From contig NZ_QQNB01000003.1 of the NCBI RefSeq assembly GCF_003345355.1, positions 434,001 to 498,000 on the forward strand: a DNA stretch of 64,000 bases, given 5' to 3'. The notes below the pieces were generated by a model, which saw only the letters and a list, made by a program, of their open reading frames with translations, was not told the origin of the DNA and made no database searches. The translations under genes and the position numbers were made by a program. Position 1 is the stretch's first letter; every line of letters starts with the position of its first letter. Below, piece by piece: positions 26,819 to 35,864 of this stretch. Source of the DNA: Sphingomonas aracearum. Lineage in GTDB: Bacteria > Pseudomonadota > Alphaproteobacteria > Sphingomonadales > Sphingomonadaceae.

Positions 26819-27202
26819 ATGCGTGCGCTTCCCCTTCTCCTCCTGCTGGCGCTGGCCGGCTGTGGCCAGAACGACGATCAGCGCGCCGAGGCGCTCGATT
26901 TCGAGCCGCCCACCAACATGCCGCGGACGGATTACCGCGCCGCGCTCGACAAGCGCTTCTTCCGGCTGGACAGGAACGGCAACGGCGCCATCGAGGCCGC
27001 CGAGTTCCGCCGGCCGGGCCGCGCCGTCGAGCTGGACGCGGACAAGGACGGGCAGGTGACCCGCACCGAATTCGTCGACGGCAATCTCAAGCGGTTCGAT
27101 CGGGCGGACGCCAACCACGATGGCGTGATGTCCAGCGCGGAGCGGGATGCCTCCGGCCTGTTCGGCCGACGCCCGCAGCCGGCGAAAACTCCCGCGGCAT
27201 AA
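26819..27202 (+). CDS. EF-hand lipoprotein
   Basis: 127 residues. Lipoprotein signal with LAGC (Cys15). Three EF-hand loops: 51-62 (DRNGNGAIEAAE), 73-84 (DADKDGQVTRTE) and 97-108 (DANHDGVMSSAE). All have Asp or Asn at positions 1, 3 and 5, Gly at 6 and Glu at 12, so calcium binding is likely. Would sit in the periplasm on a membrane. Start ATG 26819 chosen because it opens the signal peptide. Function unknown. Confidence 0.83.
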   Translation: MRALPLLLLLALAGCGQNDDQRAEALDFEPPTNMPRTDYRAALDKRFFRLDRNGNGAIEAAEFRRPGRAVELDADKDGQVTRTEFVDGNLKRFDRADANHDGVMSSAERDASGLFGRRPQPAKTPAA

Positions 27203-27242
27203 ACCTGTCCACCGGTTGACCCGAGCCCTGCCGCAGCGCAGC

Positions 27243-29945
27243 ATGGCGGGCATGGCTGACCTCCCCTCGATCACCAACAATCCCGACGTGCGTTTCCTCG
27301 GCAGGCTGCTGGGCGACGTGATCCGCGCCTATGGCGGCGAGGAGCTGTTCGCGCGCACGGAGGCGATCCGCGCCGCTTCCGTGGAGCGCCATCGCGGCCT
27401 TGCCGGCGAGGAGAAGGTGGGCGTCGAGCTCGGCCAGCTCGACCTGGACGAGACGCTGGATTTCGTGCGCGGGTTCATGCTGTTCTCCATGCTCGCCAAC
27501 CTGGCGGAGGACCGGCAGGGGGTGACGGCGGAACAGGGCGCGGATGTCGCGTCGGCATTGAAGCGGCTGGAAGCGGACGGGATCGACCGGCCGGCGGTGC
27601 TGGCGCTGCTCGGCCGCGCGCTGGTGGCGCCGGTGCTCACCGCCCACCCCACCGAGGTGCGGCGCAAGTCGATGATCGACCATCGCAACCGCATCGCCGC
27701 GCTGCTGGCGTTGAAAGATCGCGGGCTCGAACAGACGCCCGAAGGCGACGATGTGGACGAGGCGATCTTCCGCCAGATCGCGCTGCTGTGGCAGACGCGC
27801 GTGCTGCGGCGGGAGCGGTTGTACGTGACGGACGAGGTGGAAACCGCTCTGTCCTATCTGCGCGACGTGTTCGTGCCGGCGCTGCCCGCGCTTTACCAGC
27901 GCTGGGACCGCGCGGTGGGGGAGCGGGTGCCGAGCTTCCTCAGGCCCGGCACGTGGATCGGCGGCGACCGCGACGGCAATCCCTTCGTCACCGCCGACAG
28001 CCTGCGCACCGCCCTGGCGCGCGGCTGCGAGACGATCCTGGCCCATTATATGGAGGCGGTGAACGCGCTCGGCTCCGAGCTGTCCATCTCCACCCATCAT
28101 TCCAACGTCGCGCCCGAGGTGCAGGCGCTGGCCGAGGCGAGCGGGGACGCGGCCGAGAGTCGCTCGGACGAGCCGTACCGCCGCGCCCTGTCCGGCATCT
28201 ATGCGCGGCTTGCGGCGACGCACCTGAAGCTCACCGGCAAGCCCGCGCCGCATCCCGCCACGCTGAAGGGCGAGGCCTATCCGGATCCGGCGGCGCTGCG
28301 GGCGGACCTCGTCGCCATCGCCCGCGACCTGCGCGGGCAGGCGGGCGGGGCGCTGGCGAGCGGCGGTGCGCTGGGGCGCCTGATCCGCAGCGTGGAGACG
28401 TTCGGCTTCCACCTCGCCACGCTCGACATGCGGCAGAACTCGGCGGTGCACGAGCGGGTGGTCGCCGAATTGCTGAAGGTCGCCGGGGTCGAGGCCGATT
28501 ACGCCGCCCTGCCGGAGGAGGCGCGCGTCGCGCTGCTGCGGCGCGAGCTGTCCAACGCGCGCCCGCTCGTCAGCCCGTTCAACGACTATTCGGAGGAAAC
28601 CGCGTCCGAACTCGCCATCGTGCGCGCCGCGGCCGAGGCGCACGGCAAGTACGGGCCGGCGTGCATCGCCAACTACATCTGCTCCATGGGCCAGTCCGTT
28701 TCCGACCTGCTGGAGATGAACGTGCTGCTGAAGGAGGTCGGCCTGTATGCGCCGGGCGACCCGACCAAGGCCGCGGTGATGGCGATCCCGCTGTTCGAGA
28801 CGATCGGCGATCTGGAGGCCGCGCCGGGCATCATGCGCGACTGGTTCGCCCTGCCCGAGGCGGGCGCCGCGGCGCGCGCCCGCGGCTTCCAGGAAGTGAT
28901 GATCGGCTATTCCGACAGCAACAAGGACGGCGGCTATCTCACCTCCACCTGGTCGCTGTCCAAGGCGTCCACCGCGCTGCGCGGCGTGTTCGCGGAGGCG
29001 GGCGTCGGCATGCAGCTGTTCCACGGCCGCGGCGGCGCGGTGGGGCGCGGCGGCGGCTCCAGCTTCGCCGCGATCCAGGCGCAGCCGGTCGGCACCGTGC
29101 AGGGCCGCATCCGCATCACCGAACAGGGCGAGGTGATCGCCGGCAAATACGGCACCCGCGAAAGCGCGATGACCAACCTGGAGGCAATGGCGTCTGCCAC
29201 CCTGCTCGCCAGCCTGGAGCCCGATCCGCTGCCCCCGGCCGATGCGGCGCGCTTCGCCGCGGCGATGGACGAGCTTTCGCAGAAGGCGTTCCACGCCTAT
29301 CGCGACCTCGTCTATGGCGGCGGGGACGAGGCGCGGGGGCAGGCGTTCCGCACCTTCTTCCGCCAGATGACGCCGATCGCCGAAATCGCCGGGCTGAAGA
29401 TCGGCAGCCGTCCGGCCAGCCGCAAGCAATCGGACGCGATCGAGGATCTGCGCGCGATCCCCTGGGTGTTCAGCTGGGCGCAGGCGCGGGTGATGCTGCC
29501 GGGCTGGTACGGCGTTGGGCAGGCGCTGGACGCCTTCGCCGACAAGGGGCTGCTGGCCGAGATGGCCACGCGCTGGCCGTTCTTCGCCGCGACGCTCGCC
29601 AACATGGAACAGGTGATGGCCAAGTCCGACATGGGCCTGGCCGCGCGCTATGCCGCGCTGGTGGAGGATCGGAACCTCGCCGATACGCTGTTCGGCCGCA
29701 TCCGCGACGGCTGGCACCTGGCGCAGGACGGCCTGCTCGGCGCGACGGGGCAATCGCGGCTGCTGGAGAAGCATCCGGCGCTGGAGGCGTCGATCCGGCT
29801 GCGCCTGCCCTATATCGAGCCGCTCAACCTGCTGCAGATCGAGCTGATCCAGCGCCACCGCGCGGGCGAGCAGGACGAGCGGGTGGCCGCCGGCATCCTC
29901 CTGTCGATCAACGCGATCGCGACGGCGTTGCGGAACTCAGGCTGA
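27243..29945 (+). CDS. ppc: Phosphoenolpyruvate carboxylase
   Basis: About 900 residues. Makes oxaloacetate from PEP and bicarbonate, refilling the TCA cycle. Active-site His in LTAHPTEVRRKS, PEP-binding FLRPGTWIGGDRDGNPFVT, ETFGFHLATLDMRQNS, the second signature MIGYSDSNKDGGYLTS, the glycine loop FHGRGGAVGRGGGS and a C-terminal LLSINAIATALRNSG. Two in-frame ATGs (27243 and 27252) are both possible. Follows the EF-hand gene by 40 bases. Confidence 0.97.
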   Translation: MAGMADLPSITNNPDVRFLGRLLGDVIRAYGGEELFARTEAIRAASVERHRGLAGEEKVGVELGQLDLDETLDFVRGFMLFSMLANLAEDRQGVTAEQGADVASALKRLEADGIDRPAVLALLGRALVAPVLTAHPTEVRRKSMIDHRNRIAALLALKDRGLEQTPEGDDVDEAIFRQIALLWQTRVLRRERLYVTDEVETALSYLRDVFVPALPALYQRWDRAVGERVPSFLRPGTWIGGDRDGNPFVTADSLRTALARGCETILAHYMEAVNALGSELSISTHHSNVAPEVQALAEASGDAAESRSDEPYRRALSGIYARLAATHLKLTGKPAPHPATLKGEAYPDPAALRADLVAIARDLRGQAGGALASGGALGRLIRSVETFGFHLATLDMRQNSAVHERVVAELLKVAGVEADYAALPEEARVALLRRELSNARPLVSPFNDYSEETASELAIVRAAAEAHGKYGPACIANYICSMGQSVSDLLEMNVLLKEVGLYAPGDPTKAAVMAIPLFETIGDLEAAPGIMRDWFALPEAGAAARARGFQEVMIGYSDSNKDGGYLTSTWSLSKASTALRGVFAEAGVGMQLFHGRGGAVGRGGGSSFAAIQAQPVGTVQGRIRITEQGEVIAGKYGTRESAMTNLEAMASATLLASLEPDPLPPADAARFAAAMDELSQKAFHAYRDLVYGGGDEARGQAFRTFFRQMTPIAEIAGLKIGSRPASRKQSDAIEDLRAIPWVFSWAQARVMLPGWYGVGQALDAFADKGLLAEMATRWPFFAATLANMEQVMAKSDMGLAARYAALVEDRNLADTLFGRIRDGWHLAQDGLLGATGQSRLLEKHPALEASIRLRLPYIEPLNLLQIELIQRHRAGEQDERVAAGILLSINAIATALRNSG

Positions 29946-29962
29946 GCCCTCCGCCCCTACCT

Positions 29963-30066
29963 GCTCCCCGGCGAAGGCCGGGGCCCAGTTGGGGAACGTG
30001 CGCGAGGAGCGTTGCGCTTTGTTACATCAGCCTTTCCACCTGGACCCCGGCCTGTGCCGGGGAGCG
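29963..30066. repeat. Dispersed palindromic repeat, type CCCCGGC/GCCGGGG, copy 2
   Basis: Arms GCTCCCCGGCGAAGGCCGGGG (then GCCCAGTTGGGG) and CTGGACCCCGGCCTGTGCCGG, inverted to each other and about 60 bases apart, as at 16094-16196. Lies between the convergent ppc and ogt genes. Confidence 0.75.
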
Positions 30067-30077
30067 CTGAACGACAG

Positions 30078-30575
30078 CTAGGCGAACAGCGGACCGGCCG
30101 CGTGCTTCGCCTCGTGCGCGAGCAGCCAGCGCTTCGCCGCCAGCCCGCCGGCAAAGCCGGTCAGCGCGCCGCCCGCGCCGACGACGCGGTGGCACGGCGC
30201 GATGATCGACAGCGGGTTGCGACCGTTTGCGGCACCCACCGCACGCACGGCGGCGGGTCGCCCGATCGCGCGCGCGATCCCGGCATAGCTGCGGGTTTCC
30301 CCGAACGGAATGGCGAGGAGCGCCGTCCAGACCTCGCGCTGGAACGCGGTGCCGCGTGGATCGAGCGGCAGGTCGAACGCCTGCCGCGTGCCCGCGAAAT
30401 AGGCGGAGAGTTGCCCGGCGGCGGCGGCAAGGATCGGGTGGTCCGCCGCTTCCACCGGCCCGAGCGGCACCCGTGCCGGGCTGTCCTGCTCCCACAGCAC
30501 CGCGACCAGCCCGGCCTCGCTTGCCACCAGCGTCAGCAGCCCGACCGGGGAGGGCAGGGCGGCCGAGCGAAGCAC
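30078..30575 (-). CDS. ogt: Methylated-DNA-protein cysteine methyltransferase
   Basis: 165 residues. Transfers the methyl from O6-methylguanine to its own Cys128 in PCHRVVGAGGALTGFAGG. Also visible: FQREVWTALLAIPFGETRSY and the wedge region AVGAANGRNPL. Lacks the AdaA regulatory part. Likely start is GTG 30573-30575 with GAGG upstream, five bases after aroC. Confidence 0.94.
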   Translation of the reverse strand: MLRSAALPSPVGLLTLVASEAGLVAVLWEQDSPARVPLGPVEAADHPILAAAAGQLSAYFAGTRQAFDLPLDPRGTAFQREVWTALLAIPFGETRSYAGIARAIGRPAAVRAVGAANGRNPLSIIAPCHRVVGAGGALTGFAGGLAAKRWLLAHEAKHAAGPLFA

Positions 30576-30580
30576 CGGCC

Positions 30581-31651
30581 TCAGCGCCCGGTCTGCGCGC
30601 GGTGGAGCAGCATCTGGTCGGCCAGGACCAGCGCCATCATCGCCTCCACGACGGGGACGCCACGGATACCGACGCAGGGATCATGGCGGCCGCGCGTGGC
30701 GATCTCCGTCGCCTCGCCCGCGCGGGTGACTGTCTCCACCGGCGTCAGGATCGAGCTGGTCGGCTTGAAGGCGACCCGCAGGCGGATCGGCTGGCCGGTG
30801 GAAATGCCCCCAGCAATGCCGCCGGCATGGTTGGCGAGGAACCGGGGGCCGTTTTCGCCCGGGCGCATCGCATCGGCATTCTGCTCGCCGGACAGCGCCG
30901 CCGCGGCAAAGCCGTCGCCGATCTCCACGCCCTTGACCGCATTGATCGACATGGCGGCGGCGGCCAGCTCGCTGTCGAGCTTGGCGTAGAGCGGCGCGCC
31001 CCAGCCGGCTGGCACGCCGGTCGCCTCGCAGGCGATCACCGCGCCCAGCGAGGAGCCCGCCTTGCGCGCCGCGTCCACCAGCGTCTCCCAGCGCGCGGCG
31101 GCGGCGGGGTCGGGGCAGAAGAACGGGTTGGCGTCGATCTGGTCGGCGTCGAAGCTGGCCGGATCGATCGCATCGCCGCCGATCGCCTCCACCCAGCCGC
31201 GGATACGGACGTGCGGGATCACTGCCCGCGCGACGGCGCCGGCCGCCACCCGCGCCGCCGTTTCGCGCGCCGACGAGCGGCCCCCGCCGCGATAGTCGCG
31301 AAAGCCGTATTTGGCGTCATAGGCATAATCGGCATGGCCGGGGCGATAGGCCTTGGCGACCTCGCCATAGTCCTTGGAGCGCTGGTCGACATTGTCGATG
31401 TGCAGGGCGATCGGCGTGCCGGTGGTGCGGCCCTCGAAGGTGCCGGACAGGATGCGCACCTGATCGGGCTCGCGCCGCTGCGTGGTGAAGCGCGACTGGC
31501 CGGGACGGCGCTTGTCGAGGAACGGCTGGATCCACTCCTCGCTGAGGTCCAGCCCCGGCGGGCACCCGTCGATCACCGCGCCCAGCGCCGGCCCATGGCT
31601 TTCGCCCCAGGTGGTGAAGCGGAACACGCGTCCGAAAGTGTTGTAGCTCAT
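30581..31651 (-). CDS. aroC: Chorismate synthase
   Basis: 356 residues. Last shikimate step, EPSP to chorismate, FMN dependent. Signatures [31 protein letters not shown]-like [15 protein letters not shown], the [15 protein letters not shown] segment and [19 protein letters not shown]. The ATG overlaps the stop of the DUF559 gene (ATGA), an arrangement created at the edge of a repeat element. Probably the original neighbour of fabI. Confidence 0.97.
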   Translation of the reverse strand: MSYNTFGRVFRFTTWGESHGPALGAVIDGCPPGLDLSEEWIQPFLDKRRPGQSRFTTQRREPDQVRILSGTFEGRTTGTPIALHIDNVDQRSKDYGEVAKAYRPGHADYAYDAKYGFRDYRGGGRSSARETAARVAAGAVARAVIPHVRIRGWVEAIGGDAIDPASFDADQIDANPFFCPDPAAAARWETLVDAARKAGSSLGAVIACEATGVPAGWGAPLYAKLDSELAAAAMSINAVKGVEIGDGFAAAALSGEQNADAMRPGENGPRFLANHAGGIAGGISTGQPIRLRVAFKPTSSILTPVETVTRAGEATEIATRGRHDPCVGIRGVPVVEAMMALVLADQMLLHRAQTGR

Positions 31652-32073
31652 CTCAGCTCCTCTCCCCTGCGGGGGAGAGGAAGGGGCCCGCCCGGCGTCG
31701 CCGGGTGGGAAGGTGAGGGCGCGAGGGCCGAGGCGATCGCGTGGGCGACGCCGTCGATGTTCTCCAGCACCTCAGCGTTCGAAAACCTCAGCACCCGATA
31801 TCCCTCGCGTTGCAGGAAGGCGGTACGGCGGGCGTCTTCCTCTGTCGTGTGAACATGCATGTCGCCATCGATCTCGACGACGAGCCGCTGTTGCTGGCAG
31901 ACGAAGTCGCCATAGAACGGCCCGAGACGTTGCTGGCGGCGGAACTTGTGCCCGTCAAGCGCACTGCCGCGCAGAACCTGCCAGAGCAGCTTTTCCGCCG
32001 AGGTGGCGTCGCGGCGCAACTCCCGTGCGCGATCGATCGTGCCGTCGCCGACAGCGTAGCGGGACTTGGCCAT
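31648..32073 (-). CDS. DUF559 (Vsr-like) endonuclease carried between inverted repeats
   Basis: 141 residues. Vsr/PD-(D/E)XK-type fold: [35 protein letters not shown] (Asp56), [11 protein letters not shown] (Glu67, Asp69) and [19 protein letters not shown]. Catalytic residues are intact. Residues from about 118 to the end (Pro-rich) are encoded by a palindromic repeat. The start codon lies three bases from an inverted copy of the same repeat. The gene sits alone between fabI and aroC with no methylase, unlike a true Vsr. Family members are often annotated as hypothetical; function unproven. Confidence 0.85.
   Translation of the reverse strand: MAKSRYAVGDGTIDRARELRRDATSAEKLLWQVLRGSALDGHKFRRQQRLGPFYGDFVCQQQRLVVEIDGDMHVHTTEEDARRTAFLQREGYRVLRFSNAEVLENIDGVAHAIASALAPSPSHPATPGGPLPLPRRGEELR
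31657..31722. repeat. Palindromic repeat flanking the DUF559 gene, aroC side
   Basis: Hairpin CCTCTCCCC/GGGGAGAGG (31659-31667 with 31672-31680), then AAGGGGCCCG, a second hairpin CCCGGC/GCCGGG (31691-31705), then GTGGGAAGGTGAGGGC. It encodes the last codons of the DUF559 protein and stops six bases short of the aroC start. Confidence 0.85.
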
Positions 32074-32075
32074 GT

Positions 32076-32135
32076 GCCCTCACCCTCCCACCGCCTTTGG
32101 CGGCGGGCCCCTCCCTCTCCCCCGCGGGGAGAGGG
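32076..32135. repeat. Palindromic repeat flanking the DUF559 gene, fabI side (inverted)
   Basis: The reverse complement reads CCCTCTCCCC, a short loop, GGGGGAGAGGG, AGGGGCCCGC, a second hairpin (CCGCC, AAA, GGCGG), then TGGGAGGGTGAGGGC. It matches the copy at 31657-31722 base for base except inside the second hairpin, where the change is compensated. It begins two bases before the DUF559 start codon and ends three bases before the fabI stop codon. Confidence 0.85.
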
Positions 32136-32138
32136 TGA

Positions 32139-32942
32139 TCAAGCCAGAGCGATGTCCGGCGCGTCTTCCGCCTTCATGCCGACGACGTGATAGCCGGCAT
32201 CGACATGGTGGACCTCACCGGTCACGCCCGACGACAGGTCCGAGCAGAAATAGAGGCCGGCGCCGCCGACATCCTCGATCGTCACGTTGCGGCGCAAGGG
32301 CGCGTTGAGCTCGTTCCACTTGAGGATCAGGCGGAAGTCGCCGATGCCGCTCGCCGCCAGCGTCTTGATCGGACCGGCGGAGATGGCGTTCACGCGGATG
32401 TTGTCGCGGCCGAGATCGGCGGCGAGATAGTGCGTGCTCGTCTCCAGCGCGGCCTTGGCGACGCCCATGACGTTGTAGTGCGGCACCACCTTCTCCGCGC
32501 CGTAATAGGTGAGCGTCAGCAGCGAGCCGCCGTTCGGCATCATCGCCGCGGCGCGCTTGGCCACCGCCACGAACGAATAGGCCGAGATGTTCATGGTCAT
32601 CAGGAAGTTGTCGAGGCTGGTATCGACATAGCGGCCGCGCAGCTCGTTCTTGTCGGAAAAGCCGATCGCATGGACGACGAAGTCGATGGTCGGCCAGCGC
32701 GCGGCCAGGGTCTCGAACGCGGTGTCGAGCGCCGCCATGTCCGACACGTCGCAATCGAACACGAAGTCGGAGCCGAGCTGCTCGGCGAGCGGGCGCACGC
32801 GCTTTTCCAGCGCTTCGCCCTGGTAGCTGAAGGCAAGTGCCGCGCCCTGTTCGCTGAGCTTCTTGGCGATTCCCCAGGCAAGGCTCTTGTCGTTGGCCAG
32901 GCCCATGATGAGCCCCCGCTTGCCTTCCATCAGTCCCGTCAC
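32139..32942 (-). CDS. fabI: Enoyl-[acyl-carrier-protein] reductase (NADH)
   Basis: 267 residues. Reduces trans-2-enoyl-ACP in fatty acid elongation; target of triclosan. Short-chain-dehydrogenase fold with the FabI-type cofactor loop GLANDKSLAWGIAK, catalytic Tyr and Lys in HYNVMGVAKAALE (Y-x6-K), and AGPIKTLAASGI. Start chosen as GTG 32940-32942 (VTGLMEGKRGL), overlapping the upstream stop (GTGA) and matching relatives that begin MTGLM; ATG at 32930 is the alternative. Confidence 0.96.
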   Translation of the reverse strand: MTGLMEGKRGLIMGLANDKSLAWGIAKKLSEQGAALAFSYQGEALEKRVRPLAEQLGSDFVFDCDVSDMAALDTAFETLAARWPTIDFVVHAIGFSDKNELRGRYVDTSLDNFLMTMNISAYSFVAVAKRAAAMMPNGGSLLTLTYYGAEKVVPHYNVMGVAKAALETSTHYLAADLGRDNIRVNAISAGPIKTLAASGIGDFRLILKWNELNAPLRRNVTIEDVGGAGLYFCSDLSSGVTGEVHHVDAGYHVVGMKAEDAPDIALA

Positions 32943-33895
32943 GCCGCCGCTGCCTCCGCTGTCGCTGTGTTGCCTGCCGGCTCCCTTACGCCTGCTTGCG
33001 GCGGTTCCGCCAGTGCCGCGTTGAGATGGGCCGCCACCACGATGCCCAGCCCGATGAGATAGAAGAACAGCAGCATCACCACGACGCCCGCCAGGCTGCC
33101 ATAGGTCAGGCCATAGCCGCCCATGAGGCCGAGCACCGGCGGCAGGAACGCGGTGAGCGATACCCACCAGATCGCGGTGAACAGGGCGCCCGGCCATTTC
33201 GGGCATTTCGAATAGCGATATTTGGACGGCGTCACCGAATAGAACAGCATGTACAGCGCGCCGAACATGATGAGGCCGGGGATCAGCCGCGACAGGCCGA
33301 GCCAGCTCGCGGCGCTCTCGGCGAAGGGCAGCAGGCGGTAGACGAACTGTTCCGCCGCGGTGAGCACGCCCTGGACGAGGAAGCTCAACAGCGCGAGAAC
33401 CACCGAGCAGACGATCACCAACATCGAGCCGAGCCGATAGCTCCAGAAAGGCCTGGTCGCGACCACGCCATAGGAGCGGCGGAAGATGTCGCGGATCGTC
33501 TCCACGAAGCTGCCCACCGTCCACAGCCCGACCAGCCCGCCCAGCCACAGCAGGGAGCCGGTGCGCGCCACCAGCACCTCGCCGATCGGCTTCTCCAGGA
33601 TGTCCGCCACATCCCGCGGCAGCACATGGAGAAAGGAGGCGACGGCGCGCTGCGTTTCCGTGGACTGGCCGAACAGGCTGGCGATCGCGGCGGCGGTGAT
33701 GAAGAACGGAAACACCGTCATCAGCGCCAGATAGGCAAGGTTGCCGGCATGAATGAAGCCGTCGGTGAATACGCCGATGGCCACCCGCTTGGTCACTTCC
33801 CAGGAAGAGGACAGCGGGCGCCGCAACCAGTCCAAAGTCGCCGCGCCGCGATGCCGGGCGCGATGTTCGGGAGAAGCAGTGGAAACGTCTGACAC
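32939..33895 (-). CDS. YihY/BrkB family inner-membrane protein
   Basis: 318 residues with six predicted membrane spans. Family pattern visible: AGNLAYLALMTVFPFFITAAAI near the N-terminus, GSLLWLGGLVGLWTVGSFVETIRDIFRRSYG, and a C-terminal GLTYGSLAGVVVMLLFFYLIGLGIVVAAHLNAAL. Despite the former name ribonuclease BN, the family is a membrane protein of unknown function. Overlaps the start of fabI by four bases and follows the DnaJ-like gene by six, so the three are likely one operon. Confidence 0.9.
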   Translation of the reverse strand: MSDVSTASPEHRARHRGAATLDWLRRPLSSSWEVTKRVAIGVFTDGFIHAGNLAYLALMTVFPFFITAAAIASLFGQSTETQRAVASFLHVLPRDVADILEKPIGEVLVARTGSLLWLGGLVGLWTVGSFVETIRDIFRRSYGVVATRPFWSYRLGSMLVIVCSVVLALLSFLVQGVLTAAEQFVYRLLPFAESAASWLGLSRLIPGLIMFGALYMLFYSVTPSKYRYSKCPKWPGALFTAIWWVSLTAFLPPVLGLMGGYGLTYGSLAGVVVMLLFFYLIGLGIVVAAHLNAALAEPPQAGVREPAGNTATAEAAAA

Positions 33896-33901
33896 GGAAG
33901 G

Positions 33902-34864
33902 TCAGACGCCCATGCGGCTCCGCGGGTTCCCGTTGTCCTCGGCCTGCCAGCCCCCGACAAAGGTTTTCAGCGCCTCGTTGCCGGCCGGCAGCTCGATCAT
34001 CAGCGTGACGAGCTGGTCGCCGCGGGTGCCGTCCTTGCGCGTGAAGCCGCGGCCGCGCAGGCGCAGGACCTTGCCGGAACTGGCGCCGGCGGGAATGGCC
34101 ATGCTGACCGGCCCTTCCACGGTGGGCACGCGCACCTTGCCGCCCAGCACCGCCTCGGACAGGGTGATCGGCAGGTCGAGCCGGACATTGTCGCCGTCCC
34201 GGGTGAAAAAGGCATGCGGCTGGAGATGGAGGGTGACGATCGCGTCCCCCGCGCCGCCCGGCCCCGGCTGGCCCTTGCCGGAAAGCCGCATCTGCGTGCC
34301 CTCCTCCACGCCGGCCGGGAGCTTCAGGTCAATCGTCTTGCCGTCGCCCAGGGTCACCCGCTGGTCGGCGCGGGTGGCGGCGTCCTCGAAGGAGACGTTG
34401 AGGGTGTAGGCGATGTTGGCGCCCTTGGGCGGCGGCGCCTGGCGTCCGAAGCCGAAGCCGCTGGCAAAGCCGCCTCCGCCCCCGCCCCCGCCACTGCCGG
34501 AAAACAGCCCCTCGAACAGGTCGTCGAGATCGGCCGCGCCCGCCGTGCCGAAATCGGCGCCGCCGGGGCCGGGGCGAAAGCCGCCCCCGCCGCCCGGTCC
34601 GCCGCGTCCGCCACCGCCGAAGCCGAACGGAGAGGCGGGATTGCCCTCGCCGTCGATCTCGCCGCGGTCGAAGCGCGCGCGCTTGTCGCTGTCGTTGAGC
34701 AGATCATAGGCTTGCGTCGCCTGGCTGAACTTCTCGGCGGCCTTGGGATTGTCCTTGTTGCGGTCCGGGTGCAGCTCCTTGGCGAGCTTGCGATAGGCCT
34801 TCTTGATCTCGGCCTCGCTGGCCGTGCGCGAGACACCGAGCGTCGTATAGGGATCGGTGGCCAC
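33902..34864 (-). CDS. DnaJ/CbpA-type co-chaperone
   Basis: 320 residues. J domain at 1-70 with the HPD motif ([16 protein letters not shown]), a long Gly/Phe-rich linker (about 80-145) and the C-terminal DnaJ substrate-binding domain. There is no CxxCxGxG zinc finger, so it is a class B co-chaperone like CbpA rather than DnaJ itself. Stimulates DnaK. Followed closely by the YihY gene and fabI. Confidence 0.92.
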   Translation of the reverse strand: MATDPYTTLGVSRTASEAEIKKAYRKLAKELHPDRNKDNPKAAEKFSQATQAYDLLNDSDKRARFDRGEIDGEGNPASPFGFGGGGRGGPGGGGGFRPGPGGADFGTAGAADLDDLFEGLFSGSGGGGGGGGFASGFGFGRQAPPPKGANIAYTLNVSFEDAATRADQRVTLGDGKTIDLKLPAGVEEGTQMRLSGKGQPGPGGAGDAIVTLHLQPHAFFTRDGDNVRLDLPITLSEAVLGGKVRVPTVEGPVSMAIPAGASSGKVLRLRGRGFTRKDGTRGDQLVTLMIELPAGNEALKTFVGGWQAEDNGNPRSRMGV

Positions 34865-34973
34865 TTGTTTCCTCGTTCAAATGGTTGCTGCCCCGTTCGG
34901 GGCGGATGTTGCTTCTCATGTGGGGCTTTCGGAACGGCCGCGCAATCTTTTGCGCCAGCGCCCGAAACACTCG

Positions 34974-35864
34974 TCAGGCAAGCGCCCCGGCGAGCGGCGC
35001 CACGTCCACGCTCACGTCCATCTTCTGCGCGCCGGCGCCCAGCACGATGCCGTCGATCGGCGCGATCTCGGCATAATCGCGGCCGATCGCCATCACGATA
35101 TGGTCGCTGGCCATCCAGATGCCGTTGGTGGGATCCACGCCGATCCAGCCCAGCACCTCGCCGCACCACAGGAGCACCCAGGCATGGGTGGCATCCGCGC
35201 CGACCAGCCGCGGCTGGCCGGGCGGCGGCAGCGTGCGGATATAGCCGGAGGCATAGGCGGCGGGCAGCCCGGCGGCGCGCAGGCCCGTTATCATGATCTG
35301 CGCGAAATCCTGGCACACGCCGCGCCGCTTCGCGAAGGCCTCGTGCGGGGGCGTGTCGACAAAGGTGGCCGAGCCGTCGAACTCGAACTCGCGCTGGATA
35401 CGCCGGGCAAGGGCGATGGCGGCTTCCAGGCAGGGACGATCGGGATCGAGATCGGGCGCACACCAGTCGGCGATCGCGCGATCGAGCGGGATCAGCGGCG
35501 AGGGGAACAGATAGGCGGCGGGGCCGGCCGGCGACGGATCGCGGCTGGCGCGGGCCGCGGCTGCGATCTGCGCAAGGCTGGGGTCGGCGGGCGAGGGGAC
35601 GGGGACCAGCCGGTCCACGACCATGCGGCTCGCGCTTTCGATCACCAGGTGGCGCACCGGCTCCTCGATCACCAGCCGCACGACGTTGGCGAGCCCCGCC
35701 TCGGCCCGCGCGGGGGCGGTGCGGCCGGACGGGCTGATCGACAGCCGGTATTCCTCCAGCCGCTGCCCGGACCAGAAGATCGGCTTCAGCCGGAGGTTGC
35801 AGCGCGCGAAGCGGACGGCGCTGCCGTAATCGAAGCGGGTGATGTGGCGGATGTCGTAGATCAT
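34974..35864 (-). CDS. Transglutaminase-like cysteine protease family protein
   Basis: 296 residues. N-terminal beta-rich domain (MIYDIRHITRFDYGSAVRFARCNLRLKP) and a transglutaminase-like core with the catalytic triad visible: Cys in RRGVCQDFAQIM, His in DATHAWVLLW and Asp in WIGVDPTNG. Start ATG overlaps the stop of the ATP-grasp/alpha-E gene (ATGA). This pairing recurs in many bacteria and has been predicted by comparative genomics to make or process a peptide; no activity is established. Confidence 0.9.
   Translation of the reverse strand: MIYDIRHITRFDYGSAVRFARCNLRLKPIFWSGQRLEEYRLSISPSGRTAPARAEAGLANVVRLVIEEPVRHLVIESASRMVVDRLVPVPSPADPSLAQIAAAARASRDPSPAGPAAYLFPSPLIPLDRAIADWCAPDLDPDRPCLEAAIALARRIQREFEFDGSATFVDTPPHEAFAKRRGVCQDFAQIMITGLRAAGLPAAYASGYIRTLPPPGQPRLVGADATHAWVLLWCGEVLGWIGVDPTNGIWMASDHIVMAIGRDYAEIAPIDGIVLGAGAQKMDVSVDVAPLAGALA

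Noticed and set aside
27087..29858. A 923-codon minus-strand frame over ppc.
   Set aside because: Antisense shadow; ppc on the plus strand is unambiguous.
31648..32073. DUF559 gene as a Vsr mismatch nuclease of a restriction-modification system.
   Set aside because: No methylase or restriction gene is near, and the flanks are fatty acid and shikimate genes.
34560..34680. Gly-codon repeats that look like a tandem repeat or CRISPR-like array.
   Set aside because: They encode the Gly/Phe-rich linker of the DnaJ-like protein; there are no regular spacers.
34865..34973. A sigma32 promoter ahead of the DnaJ-like gene.
   Set aside because: A CCCCACAT element is present on the minus strand, but no CTTGAA-like box lies at the right distance.
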